From Corythucha ciliata (lineage: Eukaryota > Arthropoda > Insecta > Hemiptera > Tingidae): a DNA stretch of 64,000 nt. Under the pieces are notes generated by a model that saw only the letters and a list, made by a program, of their open reading frames with translations, searched no databases and was not told where the DNA came from. Positions within the stretch are counted from its first letter, which is position 1. Each line of letters starts with the position of its first letter. Shown here in pieces: positions 24,524-36,000 of this stretch. Made by a program: the position numbers and the translations under genes. The DNA is taken from positions 53,483,952 to 53,547,951 of the forward strand of contig CM075941.1 of the NCBI GenBank assembly GCA_038030265.1, given 5' to 3'.

Positions 24524-24700
24524 AGTTTTGTTGCGGTTTGGAGCTCGGCTGTGGTTTGGAGCTTGGCTGTGGTTTGGAGCTTGGCTGTGGTTTGAGGCTT
24601 TGATGTGGTTGGACTTTCACTGGGGTTTGGAGCTTTTCTGTGGTTAGAGCTTCGATGTGGTTTGGAGATTTGTTGGGATTTTTGTGGTTTAAAATGTTTG
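24524..24700. repeat. Minisatellite, CTGTGGTTTGGAGCTTGG unit
   Basis: About eight to nine units of roughly 19 bp, most of them CTGTGGTTTGGAGCTTGG with substitutions. A closely related unit forms the minisatellite at 30062-30300 in the Kelch intron. The Pro/Ser/Lys-rich open frames on the minus strand are shadows of it. Confidence 0.8.
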
Positions 24701-24944
24701 GCACTATAGCGAGATACTAAAGCTTGGTGGAGGGGTGACGGTGCCATTGAGTTCTATCCCCGGGCCTGAATATTCTCTCCACGGGCCTGGTTGTTGTGCG
24801 GGTCTTTAGAATCGTACTGTCGTGCCAGGCGCTTTGGTGTTTGACAGTTTTTGAAAGAATTGTCCTGGATTACTTTAACAAATTTTGGGAAATAACAAAA
24901 GGGGTATTCATGAAAAATGTTAAACCTTGTATTTGTTAAGCTGG

Positions 24945-25070
24945 GCACACACATGCGCTACTTGCCAAGTACCGAATGTTCGGCAAGTACGTAGCAAGCT
25001 TACTTTGCTTGCTACTTGCCTATTCACAAGTACCTTGGCACACACATGCGTGATTTGCCAAGTTCGACAG
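24945..25070. repeat. Short palindrome with flanking direct repeat
   Basis: GGCACACACATGCG occurs at about 24955 and again at about 25038. Between the copies is the palindrome GCAAGTACGTAGCAAGC with its inverse TGCTTGCTACTTGC. It looks like a small foldback element or a remnant of one. Confidence 0.45.
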
Positions 25071-25458
25071 CCTCCTAGGAAACGATGTAAATTTGAGCAA
25101 GCAGCTCGTTAAAATGAATGACAAAAGACTGTTGTCACTGCAGCAGCTGAGGCTCACTGCCGGAGTTGCAGGTCCCCTCTTTTTCTTTGCTCAAAGTTCA
25201 AGGTTTCTGGTGGTATTTTTTTGAACGTTTTTTTTTTAATGTCTCCCTATCAACAAATTTGCCTTTTGAATCTGCATGTTATCAAAAAAACTTGCGTATC
25301 AATTAAGCCTTCTAATAGACCAAGAGCCAGCGACGTAAAAAGTGCAACCAGAGTGTCTTCAGCTTCCCCAGAACAAAATTCCCTGACTCAGCAAATTTTT
25401 CATGGTTATCCAAATTGATATTGTTAGTAAGATCGCTTAAACTACGAGGGTTAGTAGG

Positions 25459-25633
25459 TAATGTATGCATAAAGTTGTCGCCGTAGGAGCCTACATTGTC
25501 AGTCTTCCTCGTTGAGGTGCGTCAAAAACGAACCGGTTTCGGCTATTCGCCATCCGTTTTGAAGCAGGTCAACGAGGGAAGACTATCAATGTAGGCCCCT
25601 ACGAGCTACGACTATAACTTTATGCATGCATTA
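25459..25633. mobile_element. Foldback MITE, about 175 bp
   Basis: Inverted arms of about 55 bp. The left arm begins TAATGTATGCATAAAGTTGT and contains GTAGGAGCCTACATTG; the right arm ends with AACTTTATGCATGCATTA. The arms meet around a loop of about 60 bp. No coding sequence. Confidence 0.75.
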
Positions 25634-25879
25634 CGTTATCCAAATTCATAATTATATGGGGGGAAAAGGACAAATTCATAACTCTGTCTCTGCCGATCGT
25701 CGAACTCAACAGAAGCTCTTCCTTTTTTTCTAATTCCCAACAGTGTATTCACAATATTATCCCACTCCTTCCATGGGCAAGGCAGTTTTTGTACAACAAA
25801 CCGCACATTGACCAATATCGTATGATGAGGGTGTGAATCGCCCTTTTCCATCCTGGGGTATGCAGCCAGAGGCCTTAGT

Positions 25880-25980
25880 ATGAACGGTCGGGAAAAGCTG
25901 CAAGCAGGATCCAAGGACGTCGAATAAGAAATAACATTATCCGCCATAGCGATCGCGTCTAGCGGCATTTTTCGCACGAG
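25880..25980. repeat. Fragment related to the 11185/11319 MITE core
   Basis: Contains CAAGCAGGATCCAAGGACGT, then AAGAAATAACATTAT and CGCCATAGCGA, matching in order the shared core of the MITEs at 11185-11317, 11319-11443 and 44058-44185. The outer ends are not recognisable here. Confidence 0.5.
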
Positions 25981-25984
25981 TTTG

Positions 25985-27055
25985 TACTATAGGCTCCAGA
26001 TGAGGCAAACAAATTCCTCGATATCGACAGTGATTGAATACGGCTAGGTTCGAGGCCAGGATTCTGGTCGAAGGACACCATTAATACTAAAATACTAAAT
26101 TACTTCTATTTCTATGCATGACAGGGAAAACTTTTAAACTTCAGCTTTATTGTCCAACCTATCTTAGAAATGCTCGTGAGCGTGATTGTCGCGGGCAGCA
26201 GGGAAGCCCTTCCTTGCTCCCTCATGAAGCTTAATGGTCGTTTCTCAATGGTACACATAATAAACTCGCCCGTCACTGCGCCGAGTGCTGTATGTACTGA
26301 ATACGCGGGGCTTCACGTGGTACGTTACAATTAACTGGGCCTTAAAACGGTACATAAAGTCCAAAGAACGACCCCGCCAAATTATATCGCTTTTAAAAAA
26401 AAAATCCAGGCACTTATTTTGGCTTTTCATTCATTTTTTGCTTGATCTACAAAGAAATTCCAAGGGAGAAACCATGGGAGGGGAAGCTTCATATGTGAAG
26501 TTTGGTCCCTCATTATTTTTTTTACTCCCGTGACGTCAATTTTGACAAAAATGTCCTTAGTTACGAGCATACCTCTGTAAGTCTATTTACCTTGTTCTCT
26601 CCCTACAAGGAGTCCTGCTTTAATGACTCCTCATTTTGCTCTTCCTAGCTCATTTTACAATAATGGCTCTAAGTGCTGTCTCGCTTAACAGTTTACAAGT
26701 TACAAGTTGTTGATTAGAGTGATAAACCCCCTAGGAACAAAATCCTTGTGTCGCTGCAGAAATCGTGTCAATGCCCGCGATTCATCAAAACCAATGTCAA
26801 GGACCTTGAAATATACACAGAGGTGACTCATAAAGTCAAAAGTTGTTTTGTCGTTAAGTGTAGCGTTATTTTTCCGCTTGTGTTTATACGTTCATGTACC
26901 GGATCTCCTTGCTCGCTGTATTTTATAGCTTGGAATCTCAAGGTTTTCCCCTCTTTCCCCGGAGGCACCTTTAGATGTTTATTATTCTTTGTTTGGTAAA
27001 AATAACAAAAAAACGGGTTCTGTAAAGTTCCTTCTAGAGAGGGGCGTCCAGTGAA
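25985..27055. other. Upstream flank of the Kelch gene
   Basis: No gene or repeat recognised. The region should include the Kelch promoter, but I cannot place a TATA box or initiator with confidence. Confidence 0.3.
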
Positions 27056-30000
27056 ATGGACGGTAAACCTTCAACTGTCAACGAGCTCGAGTTGACACCG
27101 GGTGAAATGTTTTCGACGTCAGTCGACGCTTCTGGGTAAATAGTACAAAGTGCAATTTCTCAGAATTTTGTTTCGTTTTTGTGTTCTAACCGTCGAGGGG
27201 GCATGTGCAGTGATAAAAGTTCGAGCGGTGGAGGAGGCGACTCTGAATCCAGTCGCAGTCTTTCGGATAATAGCCTGTCTAGTATGCAAGCCCAGGATGA
27301 GCGCGAACTGTTCGTGTCGAGCACTCACGCTGGTTCTAGTTTGGACCGGATGTACGCTTATTATCAGTCACAGCAGCTAACTGATGTTGTTCTTAAAGCT
27401 GGTTAGTATTTGGCGAATTGGTCAAATGTCGAACTATTTGTTTAATATAAAATTTCGAATTCGAAGGTGACACAGTGATAAAGGCTCACCGTATCGTCCT
27501 AAGCTCGGCCTCCGACTATTTCAACGCGATGTTCACGTCAGGGCTTCGCGAGTCTAGTCAGACGGAGATCGAGCTCTACTCAGTCACTGGTGACGCTCTC
27601 AAAGATCTCGTCAAATATTGTTACATCGGGTCCATAGAGCTACGCGATGACACCGTTGAAAACATACTGTCGGCCGCCTCGCTTCTTCAATTGAGTAAAG
27701 TCGTTGAGGCCTGCTCCTTGTATTTAGAGCGACAGTTGGACCCGAGCAATTCAATCAGTATCACTCTGTTTGCCGACTGTCACAGTTGTCACCGATTGCG
27801 TGATGCGGCTTCGGCGTACACTGCTGTATGTTTCGACAAACCAATCAGAATCGTGAGCCATTAACGATTTTGTCATTTCTAGGAACACTTCGTAGAAGTA
27901 CTGAAACACCAAGAATATTTGATGTTGTCATCCGACGAAGTAGCTAAATTGTTAAAGTCCGACGAATTGAACGTACCGTCAGAAGAAGTCATCTTTGAGG
28001 TTAAAACGGCCCCACTGATTAGAAAACTCCATTTATTCCTCATTCATTACACCATAGGGTTTGATGACCTGGGTACAATACGACAATGAAAATCGCTGCT
28101 TGGAGCTTCCTAAACTCTTGGAATACGTGAAACTACCACTACTGTCCCCGACTGTACTGTCTAAATTCATGTTTTCACTCTGTTGATGGTAACGAAATTT
28201 AACAATTGTTTTTTTTTTTTAGTATCTGACCGACGTTGTTGAACCGGCCGTTGGTTCACAAGGACAACATTTCGTCATGGAAGCTCTCAAATATCACGTT
28301 CTTCCCGAGCGTCGAACGAAACTTCACTCATTTCGTACAAATCCCAGAAAATCCACCGCCGGTTACTTGCTCGCGGTTGGTGGTAGAGATGCCAATACAG
28401 GTACTCCCCACCCCTCTTCAGCAAACCCACACTTTTTTTTTTTTTACTACAAAAAACGTGTGTTTTTTTTTAGGAGGAGCCACGAGTATAGAAGTGTACG
28501 ATCCTCGGCACGACTGTTGGAAATTCGTGGGTGAAATGGAACGGCGACGTCTTCAGTTCGGTGTGGTGGCCGTTGGGAAAAAACTGATCGTCGGCGGTGG
28601 TCGGGACGGTCTGAAAACTTTGAACACCGTCGAATGTTTCGATCTCGAGACTCGAAGTTGGCATATAATGGGACAAATGACGAATCACAGGTAAATGTAT
28701 GTGGAAAATCCCGTTGTTTTAGGCGTATAGGAGAGGGGAGGGGGGCTGTTTGATGTAGCTCACGATGAGGCTGGCCGTAGTGTTGCCTTGGTCGGCACTT
28801 TTAGGTAGGGTTGTCAACCGTTTCGGGACAGTCCCGATTTGGCTAATTTTGTCGCGTGTCCCGGGCAAGATCATCCCGGGATTGTTCTTGGTTGTTCAAT
28901 TTTTCTTTGATTAGACTTAATGTGATCAGGGATTGTTGTGGTTAGTGCTTTTTGTGATTTGGGCTTTTAAGGAATCAAGCTTTCGTTGCTAGAGCTTTGG
29001 TTAGAGAAATTGTGGTTAGAGCACTTTTCCACGCTGAGTGTTGTCTGAGTGCTCGTCTGACAACATCCAACGGGCGAGGCGGTCGAGTACTCTGTCTTGC
29101 ACGTGTCGGGCCATCCCACGTTGTACGGCTATTGTCGCCTTGTCACAATGGGAAAGGGTCACATTAATGACCTAACCCATTAGACCCAGGGACAAGACAC
29201 AAACCGGGTTAGAGCATTTTGTGGTTAGAGTATTTTGTGATTGGAGCATTTTGTGGTCAGAGCTTTTTGTGGTTAGTACACTTGTGGTTTTTATTGGCTG
29301 GTGCTGTTATTGTTATTGATGTCGTTGTTATTGGGATTGCTGCTTTCTGGGGTTGAAGCTCTGTTTGATTCATTTATGTTGTTGTTGGAGTCTCGTTGGG
29401 TTCAAGTTTTTGTGGTTTGATTTTTCTTTGATTACAATTGTTGGTAAAAACGATGTCCTCCTCACTTGTTTCGATCCGAATCGATTTTCGGACGGTTCTC
29501 TTGTTTATCGTCAGTGTCTTAAAAGTTCAATAGTGTGCAAAATGCTCTAACCACAAAAGCTTGTTTCCCAAAAAAGTTTGAATCACAAACAATTTGTTTC
29601 ACCACAACTTTGACTGTGATAACCTTTAGTCAGGTCACTACAGAACTTTTAAGACACTGATGATGGACAAGTGAACCGTCCGAAAATCGATTCTGTCTAA
29701 AATGAAAATGAAAACAAGTCAAGAGGACAACATCGTTTACCAGCAATTGACTCAACCTTCACAACCACTTCTTTGATTAGGCTTATTGCGATCGCTGCTA
29801 GTTGTGTTTAGAGCATTTTGTGGTTAGAGCTTTTGAGGTTAGATCTTCTTGTATTGTATTGCTCGGATATGCCACACGTTCACATGGTTGAGTGAAACAA
29901 TGCAAAGTAAAACATTCGCAGCACGGAGCGCGAGACGGAGAAAGATAGCCGTCGAAGACCAAAAAGCGACCGAGAAAAGACCCGACACAACGCTTCAACA

Positions 30001-33000
30001 TGGGGTGCCCAAGAGAGGCGAGAGTGTACTGTGAGTCCCAGGAACTTGACAGTGTCAGCAGACGTCTAGTTGGACCTTTGCTGTGGTCGAGACTTTGGCT
30101 GTGGTTGGACTTTCGCTGTGGTTGGATCTTTCCTGTGGTTGGATCCTTGCTGTGGATAGACCTTTGCTGAGGCTGGACCTTTGCTGTGGTTGGACCTTTG
30201 CTGTGGTTGAGACCTTTGCTGCGGTTGGACCTTTGCAAATGTCTAACCACTGCAGAGCTCTCAACCACAGCAAAGGTCCAACCTATGCAAACCACAGTAT
30301 TAGTGAAGTGGTTTGGTTGTCACTTCTGAATAAGGCGCTTGAGACAAAAAGTATTTTATTTTTTGACAGAACCCAAAAACTCAAAAGTAGAAATTCTAAA
30401 ATCGGAACGGTACTAAATTCATATGTTCCTTATAAAACAATGTGGTCGAAAATTTTCACCACATCACCCCCTTGGAGGAGGAGAGCGTAGCTCGCCCAGA
30501 TCGAAGCGAACCTTCTTGTTTATGGCTGAAGTTGTCGGGTGGGTGAGGGTGGTAGAGTCTACGTCTTCGTGAAGAAAATACGCCGGTTTGACACGGTCGA
30601 TTGAGACTGTTACGTGTTTATCAGAACTGGTCTTGATCGTGATGGTCTTGTAGACTTTGCCGCGTTTAACGACGGGATAGGGTCCTGAGTACCGATTTTG
30701 GAAGGGATGACGAGTGCTGTCATCACGTAACATGACGTGTGTACAAGAGTCGAGATTTTTTGAAGACGAAACTACCAGGTGTCGAATGTCGAGAAGTCGG
30801 TATTGGTCGGATCTGACTGATGATTTTAGCGAGGTGTTCGATTAACTCAGGAGTAGAATTTGTTTCGGGTTGAGGTGACAAGAATTCTCCTAGAAGTCGA
30901 AGACTTTCTCCAAAAACGAGGGTTGCCGAGGTGGTTTGAAGATCTTCCTTGAAGGCGGATCGTATTCCAAGGAGAACGAGGGGAAGTTTTTCGGTCCAAT
31001 TTCTGTCAGCGTGGCAAGTGATGGCGGTTTTTAGCTGACGGTGCAAGCGTTCGACCAAGCCGTTGGATGCCGGGTGGCAGTGGCGTGCCCAGGAATTTTT
31101 CTTGGGGGGGGGGGTTTCAAATTACATAAAGGGCACGGTCCTTTATAGTCAACTCTGCGCCAATAGTCAATTCATCTTTTAAGGGCGCGAATAGCCAGTT
31201 TGGCAATTTTTTCGGTGCAGCATGGCACAAATCGTCATTTAAGCCATCTATACAAGGCGCGAATGATCGGTTCCGGTATTTCTAAGGCACGAATTGTCCG
31301 CAGTTTCACCGTTTTCAAGCCGCGGAAGATCAGTTTTTTTTGCTGGTGCCGATAGCCACTTTGAAGACGCGCAGTAGCCTCTGTAGGGCGCAAAAGATCT
31401 GATTAGCTAATCTTTGGACCGTGAATTTCTGGTACGAGTATGCCATTTTTAAGACTTAAATAGTCAGTTTTGCTATTTTTAGGGAACGAATCGTCAGTTT
31501 AGACATTTTCAGGGCATGAGGTTCAGTTTGGCCATTTTTTATGCTGGATAATGGTCGATTTTGCATTTTCAGGACATGAATCATCCGTTTCGGACCTTTC
31601 AAAGCACGAATCTCGCGGGCCGCTATATGTAGAGTTGGTATTACTAATTTTAGGACGTGAATAGCCAGTTTGGCCATTTTTACGGCGCAAAATGTCAGAA
31701 TGGTCATTTCTAAGGCATGAAGAGTCAGTGCGATATTTTAAGTGCTCGAATCATCAGTTTTACTAGTCGAAATGGTCAGTTTTGCTGTTTTTAGAGCGAG
31801 AAATTTCTATTTTTCAAAGCGCTAATGGTCAGTTTGGCCAATTTAAGGACAGGAATCGTCTGGGTTTAGGCATTTTCAAGGCGCGAATCGTCAGTTAAGC
31901 TATTTTTAGGGCGCATAGAGTCAGTTTTGCCGATTTCATGGCTTGCATAGTCAGTTTGGCCAATTTTAGGGCGTGTAGTCTTGAAGCATGATATTTATAT
32001 AGGGCGTCAAACCAAGGCGATAATGGTCAGTTAGGGCATTTTTGGCGTGCGACTGGTTGATTTTGCCATTTTCAGGGCGCGAATCGTCAGTTATACTTTG
32101 CCCAAACATAACAGCATATAGGCGGGTTCAATTAGTCACTTCTAGCCAATTACGCACGAATCGTTATTTTGACCATTCTTGGCGCGCTAATGGTCTATTT
32201 TGCAGCTTTCAGGACAGGAATATAATCTGTTAAGGCATTTCCAGGCCGCCTAGAGTCATATTGACCATTTTAGAGCGAGAATCGCCAATTTGGCTATTTT
32301 TGGGGCGTGTGAAGTCATTTTGGCGGTTTTATAGAGTGGTAAATGCCAATTTTTAGGGCGCAAATATACATTTTAAATGCAAGAATCGTCAGTTTTGTCA
32401 TTTGCAGGCGCGATTATAGTCAGTTTAGCAGTTGTTAGGTAGTGAATTACTGCCCTGTCAAGCCATTTTTAGTCAGTCTAGCGAAGCACACAATCTCCTA
32501 AGCCCAAGCCCCTCGCTTGAGCAAATCCTAGATCCGTATCTGAGTACGAGTATGCCATTTTTAGGGAGTGAATAGCCAGTTTTATTTTTTTTATTATTAT
32601 TTTTTTTTTTAGGGCACGAATGTTAAATTTAGACATTGTGAAGGCTCAGTTTGGCTATTTTTGACGCGGGAATTGTCGTTTTTGCCATTCTCAGGTCAGG
32701 AATAATCTGTTTAGGCCTTTTTAAGGCGCGAATCGTCAGTTTATTGTTAAACTGACTCTATGTGCCCTTGTCTGGGGCACATGGAATGGTGTTGCCGATT
32801 TTGTGGCTTCATTGCCCAGTCTGGCCATTTTTAGGGCGCGTAGAGTCAGTTTGGCCATTTATATAGGGCGTGAATAGTACGTCAAGTCAAGGCGCGAAAA
32901 CCGTCAGTTTGGCCAATTTTGGCGCGCGGGTGGTTGTTTAGCCATTTTTAGAGCAGGAATCATCTGTTCAGGCATTATCAGTGCACAAATTGCCAGTTGA

Positions 33001-36000
33001 TCCAGTTTTATGACTCTTAAAAAAAGTCAGCTTGGACAATTTTAGAGCGGGAATCACCAGCTTGGATATTTTTAGCGCACTTATGTATAATCAGTTTAGC
33101 TTTTTTCAAGGCGGAATCAGTTTTAGCTATTTTCAGGGCACGTGAAGTCAGTTTGGCTATTTTTATGGCTCAAATACTTAGATTTGCCATTTTGGGGCGC
33201 GAGTATAGTCAGTCTAGGATTCTGTATGGTGGGAATAGCTAATTTAGCTAATTTTAGGCAGCAAATGGCTGCCAAGTCATCTTTAGTAGAATTTCTCAAG
33301 CCCCTCTCTCTTGAACAAATCCTGAATCCACGCCAAGACAGTGGAATAAATACCATATTATGCCGTGGATAGTTACTTAGGGTACTAAATTGCTAAAAAA
33401 AGAACTTTTAGGGTCATACAAATCACGTTTTTGTTGTTTCTTTTGTTTGTTTGTTTTTTTACTTTTTTACTTATTCATTTCATTTTATTTATTTATTTTG
33501 TATTTCTATTTCTTTTTTATTTCTATTTATTTTGGTGGGCTGAAGTACTCTGGGGGGGGGGGTTCTGACCCCCAAAACCCCCCCCCATGGGCACGCCACT
33601 GCCGGGTGGTAAGTCGTTGTGTGACACACATCGATTCCGAAACGTTTCGAAAGTGTGCAGAAAACTGAAAACATGAACTGCATACCGCGATCAGTAGTGA
33701 TCTTTTCTGGAACGCCGTAACGAGAAATCCACGTGGATAGAAAAGCGAGAGCAACGGTGTTAGCTGTGATGTCAGGAAGAGGAGTTACTTCTGGCCATCG
33801 AGTGACACGATCGATGCAGGTGAGACAGTACCTGAAACCATTCGAAAGTGGAAGTGGGCCGATCAAATCGATGTGGACGTGAGAGAAACGATATGTAGGA
33901 GTGTCGAAATGTCCTAGCGGTGAGTGGACGTGTCGCGAAACTTTGGACCGTTGACAAGCAAGACAAGCACGTGTCAATGCGGGAATATCCTTCTTCATTG
34001 ACGGCCAAACGAATCTTTCGGTGATCAGTCTTGTAGTCGCACGAGCACCGGGGTGGCTGGGTGTGTACTGAGGAAAACTGAGCGTCGTAAAGGATGAGGA
34101 ATAAAAGGGCGAGGACGACCTGTTGAGGTGTCACAAATTATCTCAATTCGCGTGCCAGGAACGATGAGTTTTTCGAGAGTAAGAGAAGACGTTTTTGATT
34201 CCCAAGACTGAAGCTCGGGGTCTAATTGTTGCGATTGAGACAACGATTCGAAATCGAGAGCCGTTGAAACAGATTGTACTCGAGATAGGGCGTCCGCGAC
34301 GACGTTGTCAGATCCTCCTACGTGTTGGATGTCGGTTGTGAACTGTGAAATGTATGTGAGCTGATACGTTGGACAGGGGGCAATTTGTCATGTTTTTGTG
34401 TGAAGATATGTGTGAGGGGTTTGTGGTCAGTGTAAGTTGTAAATACTTGGCCTTCCAGAAAATGCCGAAAATGATGAATTGCTTCATAAATCGCTAGAAG
34501 TTCTCTGTAGTAGACGGGCCACGCAGCTTGACGAGCAGAGATCTTTTTTTGAGAAAAAAGCGAGTGGTTGCCAAGCGTCATTGGTCTTCTGCTGGATGAC
34601 AGCTCCGATGGCGTGATTAGAAACGTCTGTGAATAACGCCACTTCTGCTCCGGTTACAGGGAATGTGAGGGAAACTGCCGAAGAGAATTTATTTTTGCAG
34701 TCGTTGAAAGCTTGTTCAAGGCGCGAAAACCGTCAGTTTGGCCAATTTTGGCGCGCGGGTGGTTGTTTAGCCATTTTTAGAGCAGGAATCATCTGTTCAG
34801 GCATTATCAGTGCACAAATTGCCAGTTGATCCAGTTTTATGACTCTTAAAAAAAGTCAGCTTGGACAATTTTAGAGCGGGAATCACCAGCTTGGATATTT
34901 TTAGCGCACTTATGTATAATCAGTTTAGCTTTTTTCAAGGCGGAATCAGTTTTAGCTATTTTCAGGGCACGTGAAGTCAGTTTGGCTATTTTTATGGCTC
35001 AAATACTTAGTTTTGCCATTTTGGGGCGCGAGTATAGTCAGTCTAGGATTCTGTATGGTGGGAATAGCTAATTTAGCTAATTTTAGGCAGCAAATGGCTG
35101 CCAAGTCATCTTTAGTAGAATTTCTCAAGCCCCTCTCTCTTGAACAAATCCTGAATCCACGCCAAGACAGTGGAATAAATACCATATTATGCCGTGGATA
35201 GTTACTTAGGGTACTAAATTGCTAAAAAAAGAACTTTTAGGGTCATACAAATCACGTTTTTGTTGTTTCTTTTGTTTGTTTGTTTTTTTACTTTTTTACT
35301 TATTCATTTCATTTTATTTATTTATTTTGTATTTCTATTTCTTTTTATTTCTATTTATTTTGGTGGGCTGAAGTACTCTGGGGGGGGGGGTTCTGACCCC
35401 CAAACCCCCCCCCCCATGGGCACGCCACTGCCGGGTGGTAAGTCGTTGTGTGACACACATCGATTCCGAAACGTTTCGAAAGTGTACAGAAAACTGAAAA
35501 CATGAACTGCATACCGCGATCAGTAGTGATCTTTTCTGGAACGCCGTAACGAGAAATCCACGTGGATAGAAAAGCGAGAGCAACGGTGTTAGCTGTGATG
35601 TCAGGAAGAGGAGTTACTTCTGGCCATCGAGTGACACGATCGATGCAGGTGAGACAGTACCTGAAACCATTCGAAAGTGGAAGTGGGCCGATCAAATCGA
35701 TGTGGACGTGAGAGAAACGAGATGTAGGAGTGTCGAAATGTCTTAGCGGTGAGTGGACGTGTCGCGAAACTTTGGACCGTTGACAAGCAAGACAAGCACG
35801 TGTCAATGCGGGAATATCCTTCTTCATTGACGGCCAAACGAATCTTTCGGTGATCAGTCTTGTAGTCGCACGAGCACCGGGGTGGCTGAGGTTGTGTAAC
35901 TTGAGAAAAACTGTGCGTCGTAAAGGATGAGGAATAAAAGGGCGAGGACGCGACCTGTTGAGGTGCCACAAATTATCTCAATTCGCGTGCCAGGAACGAT

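Noticed and set aside
25636..25977. 113-codon minus-strand frame
   Set aside because: It crosses the MITE edge and a fragment of the shared MITE core; no recognisable domain.
29798..30295. 165-codon minus-strand frame rich in Gln/Lys/Ser
   Set aside because: A translation of the CTGTGGTTGGACCTTTG minisatellite.
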